DNA of 5,557 bases from an uncultured Erysipelotrichaceae bacterium (GTDB lineage: Bacteria; Bacillota_I; Bacilli_A; Erysipelotrichales; Coprobacillaceae). Under the pieces are notes generated by a model. The model worked only from the letters and a program-made list of their open reading frames with translations, did no database searches and was not told where the DNA came from. Numbering within the stretch: the stretch's first letter is position 1; every line of letters begins with the position of its first letter. Positions 5,260 through 5,557 of this stretch are shown piece after piece. The stretch is from positions 1-5,557 of the forward strand of contig CAJUOS010000074.1 of assembly GCA_910588075.1 (NCBI GenBank), written 5' to 3'. The translations under genes were made by a program, and so were the position numbers.

Positions 5260-5557
5260 TTATTCTGCTGTCATAAAGAAATGAGCAAGTTTATAATTAT
5301 AAACAATTTGTGATGAATTGAAGAGATAACCATTTGATAGATAAACATTATCTTCAATAACAATAGCAGGATCATCTTTTTCTAATTCCAATAACTCACT
5401 TTCTTTATCAGTTAATTTTCTACTACTAATATATTTATCAGCAAAACCAAATGAAATATTTAAATCTTCTTTTATAAAACTATAAATAGATGCTTCTACA
5501 ATCAATGTCATTAAGTTAAGATGACAATATTTGAACCAGAAGTTTATATCAAATAGG
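5260..5557 (-). CDS. GntR-family regulator, C-terminal UTRA domain (partial, 5' end outside window)
   Basis: The minus-strand frame is open from the right edge of the window to the TAA at 5262-5260 and gives 98 residues. The visible part resembles the UTRA ligand-binding domain of HutC-subfamily GntR regulators: SIYSFIKEDLNISFGFADKY, then the typical run in which an E-x-L/LELEKDDPAIVIEDNVYLSNG segment precedes a strand of the form NSSQIVYNYK near the end. The residues before the methionine at 5511 (LFDINFWFKYCHLNL) fit the same domain, so that methionine is internal and not the start. The DNA-binding winged helix and the start lie beyond 5557. UTRA domains bind small effectors, often sugars, sugar phosphates or amino acids; this one's ligand is unknown. 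The gene converges on the TauE/SafE gene and is not in its operon. Confidence 0.75.
   Translation of the reverse strand, partial: LFDINFWFKYCHLNLMTLIVEASIYSFIKEDLNISFGFADKYISSRKLTDKESELLELEKDDPAIVIEDNVYLSNGYLFNSSQIVYNYKLAHFFMTAE

Noticed and set aside
5509..5511. ATG at 5511 as start of a complete 83-residue protein
   Set aside because: The frame stays open to the window edge and the upstream residues fit the same UTRA domain, so this is a truncated gene rather than a small one.
1..5557. CRISPR array, tRNA, rRNA, insertion sequence or attachment site
   Set aside because: No regularly spaced repeats, tRNA-like cloverleaf, transposase frame or direct-repeat pair bounding a segment was seen on either strand.

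Overview
The window is AT-rich bacterial DNA with strong Shine-Dalgarno sites (GGAGG types), canonical TTGACT/TATAAT-type promoters and short U-tailed terminators. Together with the gene set (a GGGtGRT protein next to a NifU/IscU-like scaffold, a CapA-family lipoprotein, a MarR regulator coupled to a TauE/SafE permease, and a GntR/UTRA regulator), this points to a low-GC anaerobic Bacillota. A gut Erysipelotrichia or Clostridia member is my best guess; the genus cannot be fixed from sequence reading alone. I see no transposase, CRISPR array, tRNA or rRNA.

Layout, left to right. (1) Positions 1-124 hold the lysine-rich C-terminal tail of an upstream gene and its terminator. (2) Positions 230-841 hold a single AT-rich gene between two terminators. 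Its protein carries an R-N-x3-H motif like that of HEPN-fold RNases and abortive-infection toxins; this is the best candidate for accessory or defence content. (3) Positions 936-2756, minus strand, hold a two-gene operon: a near-consensus sigma-A promoter, an ~80-nt leader with two abutting hairpins, the NifU/IscU-like protein, then the GGGtGRT protein. This pair is conserved but not functionally understood. (4) Positions 2881-3995 hold a monocistronic, secreted CapA-family lipoprotein gene. (5) Positions 3980-5258 hold a marR-tauE/safE operon with a one-base stop/start overlap. Its promoter -35 box lies inside the capA-like gene's terminator hairpin, and a perfect 6-6-6 inverted repeat over the end of the -10 box and the start site is a likely autoregulatory operator. 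(6) From 5557 down to 5260, minus strand, lies the C-terminal half of a GntR-type regulator (UTRA domain), cut by the window edge.

The transcription units are compact and separated by hairpins: two convergent gene pairs (230-841 with 936-1934, and 4461-5225 with 5260-5557) share near-perfect 13-bp bidirectional terminators. Several longest-ORF starts look wrong. For four genes the Shine-Dalgarno site selects an internal ATG (230, 1934, 2641 and 2932).

The most notable observations are the solitary HEPN-like protein, the GGGtGRT/scaffold pair with its structured leader and non-canonical cysteine set, and the terminator/promoter/operator overlap in front of the marR gene. No clearly new multi-gene system can be claimed from this window alone.
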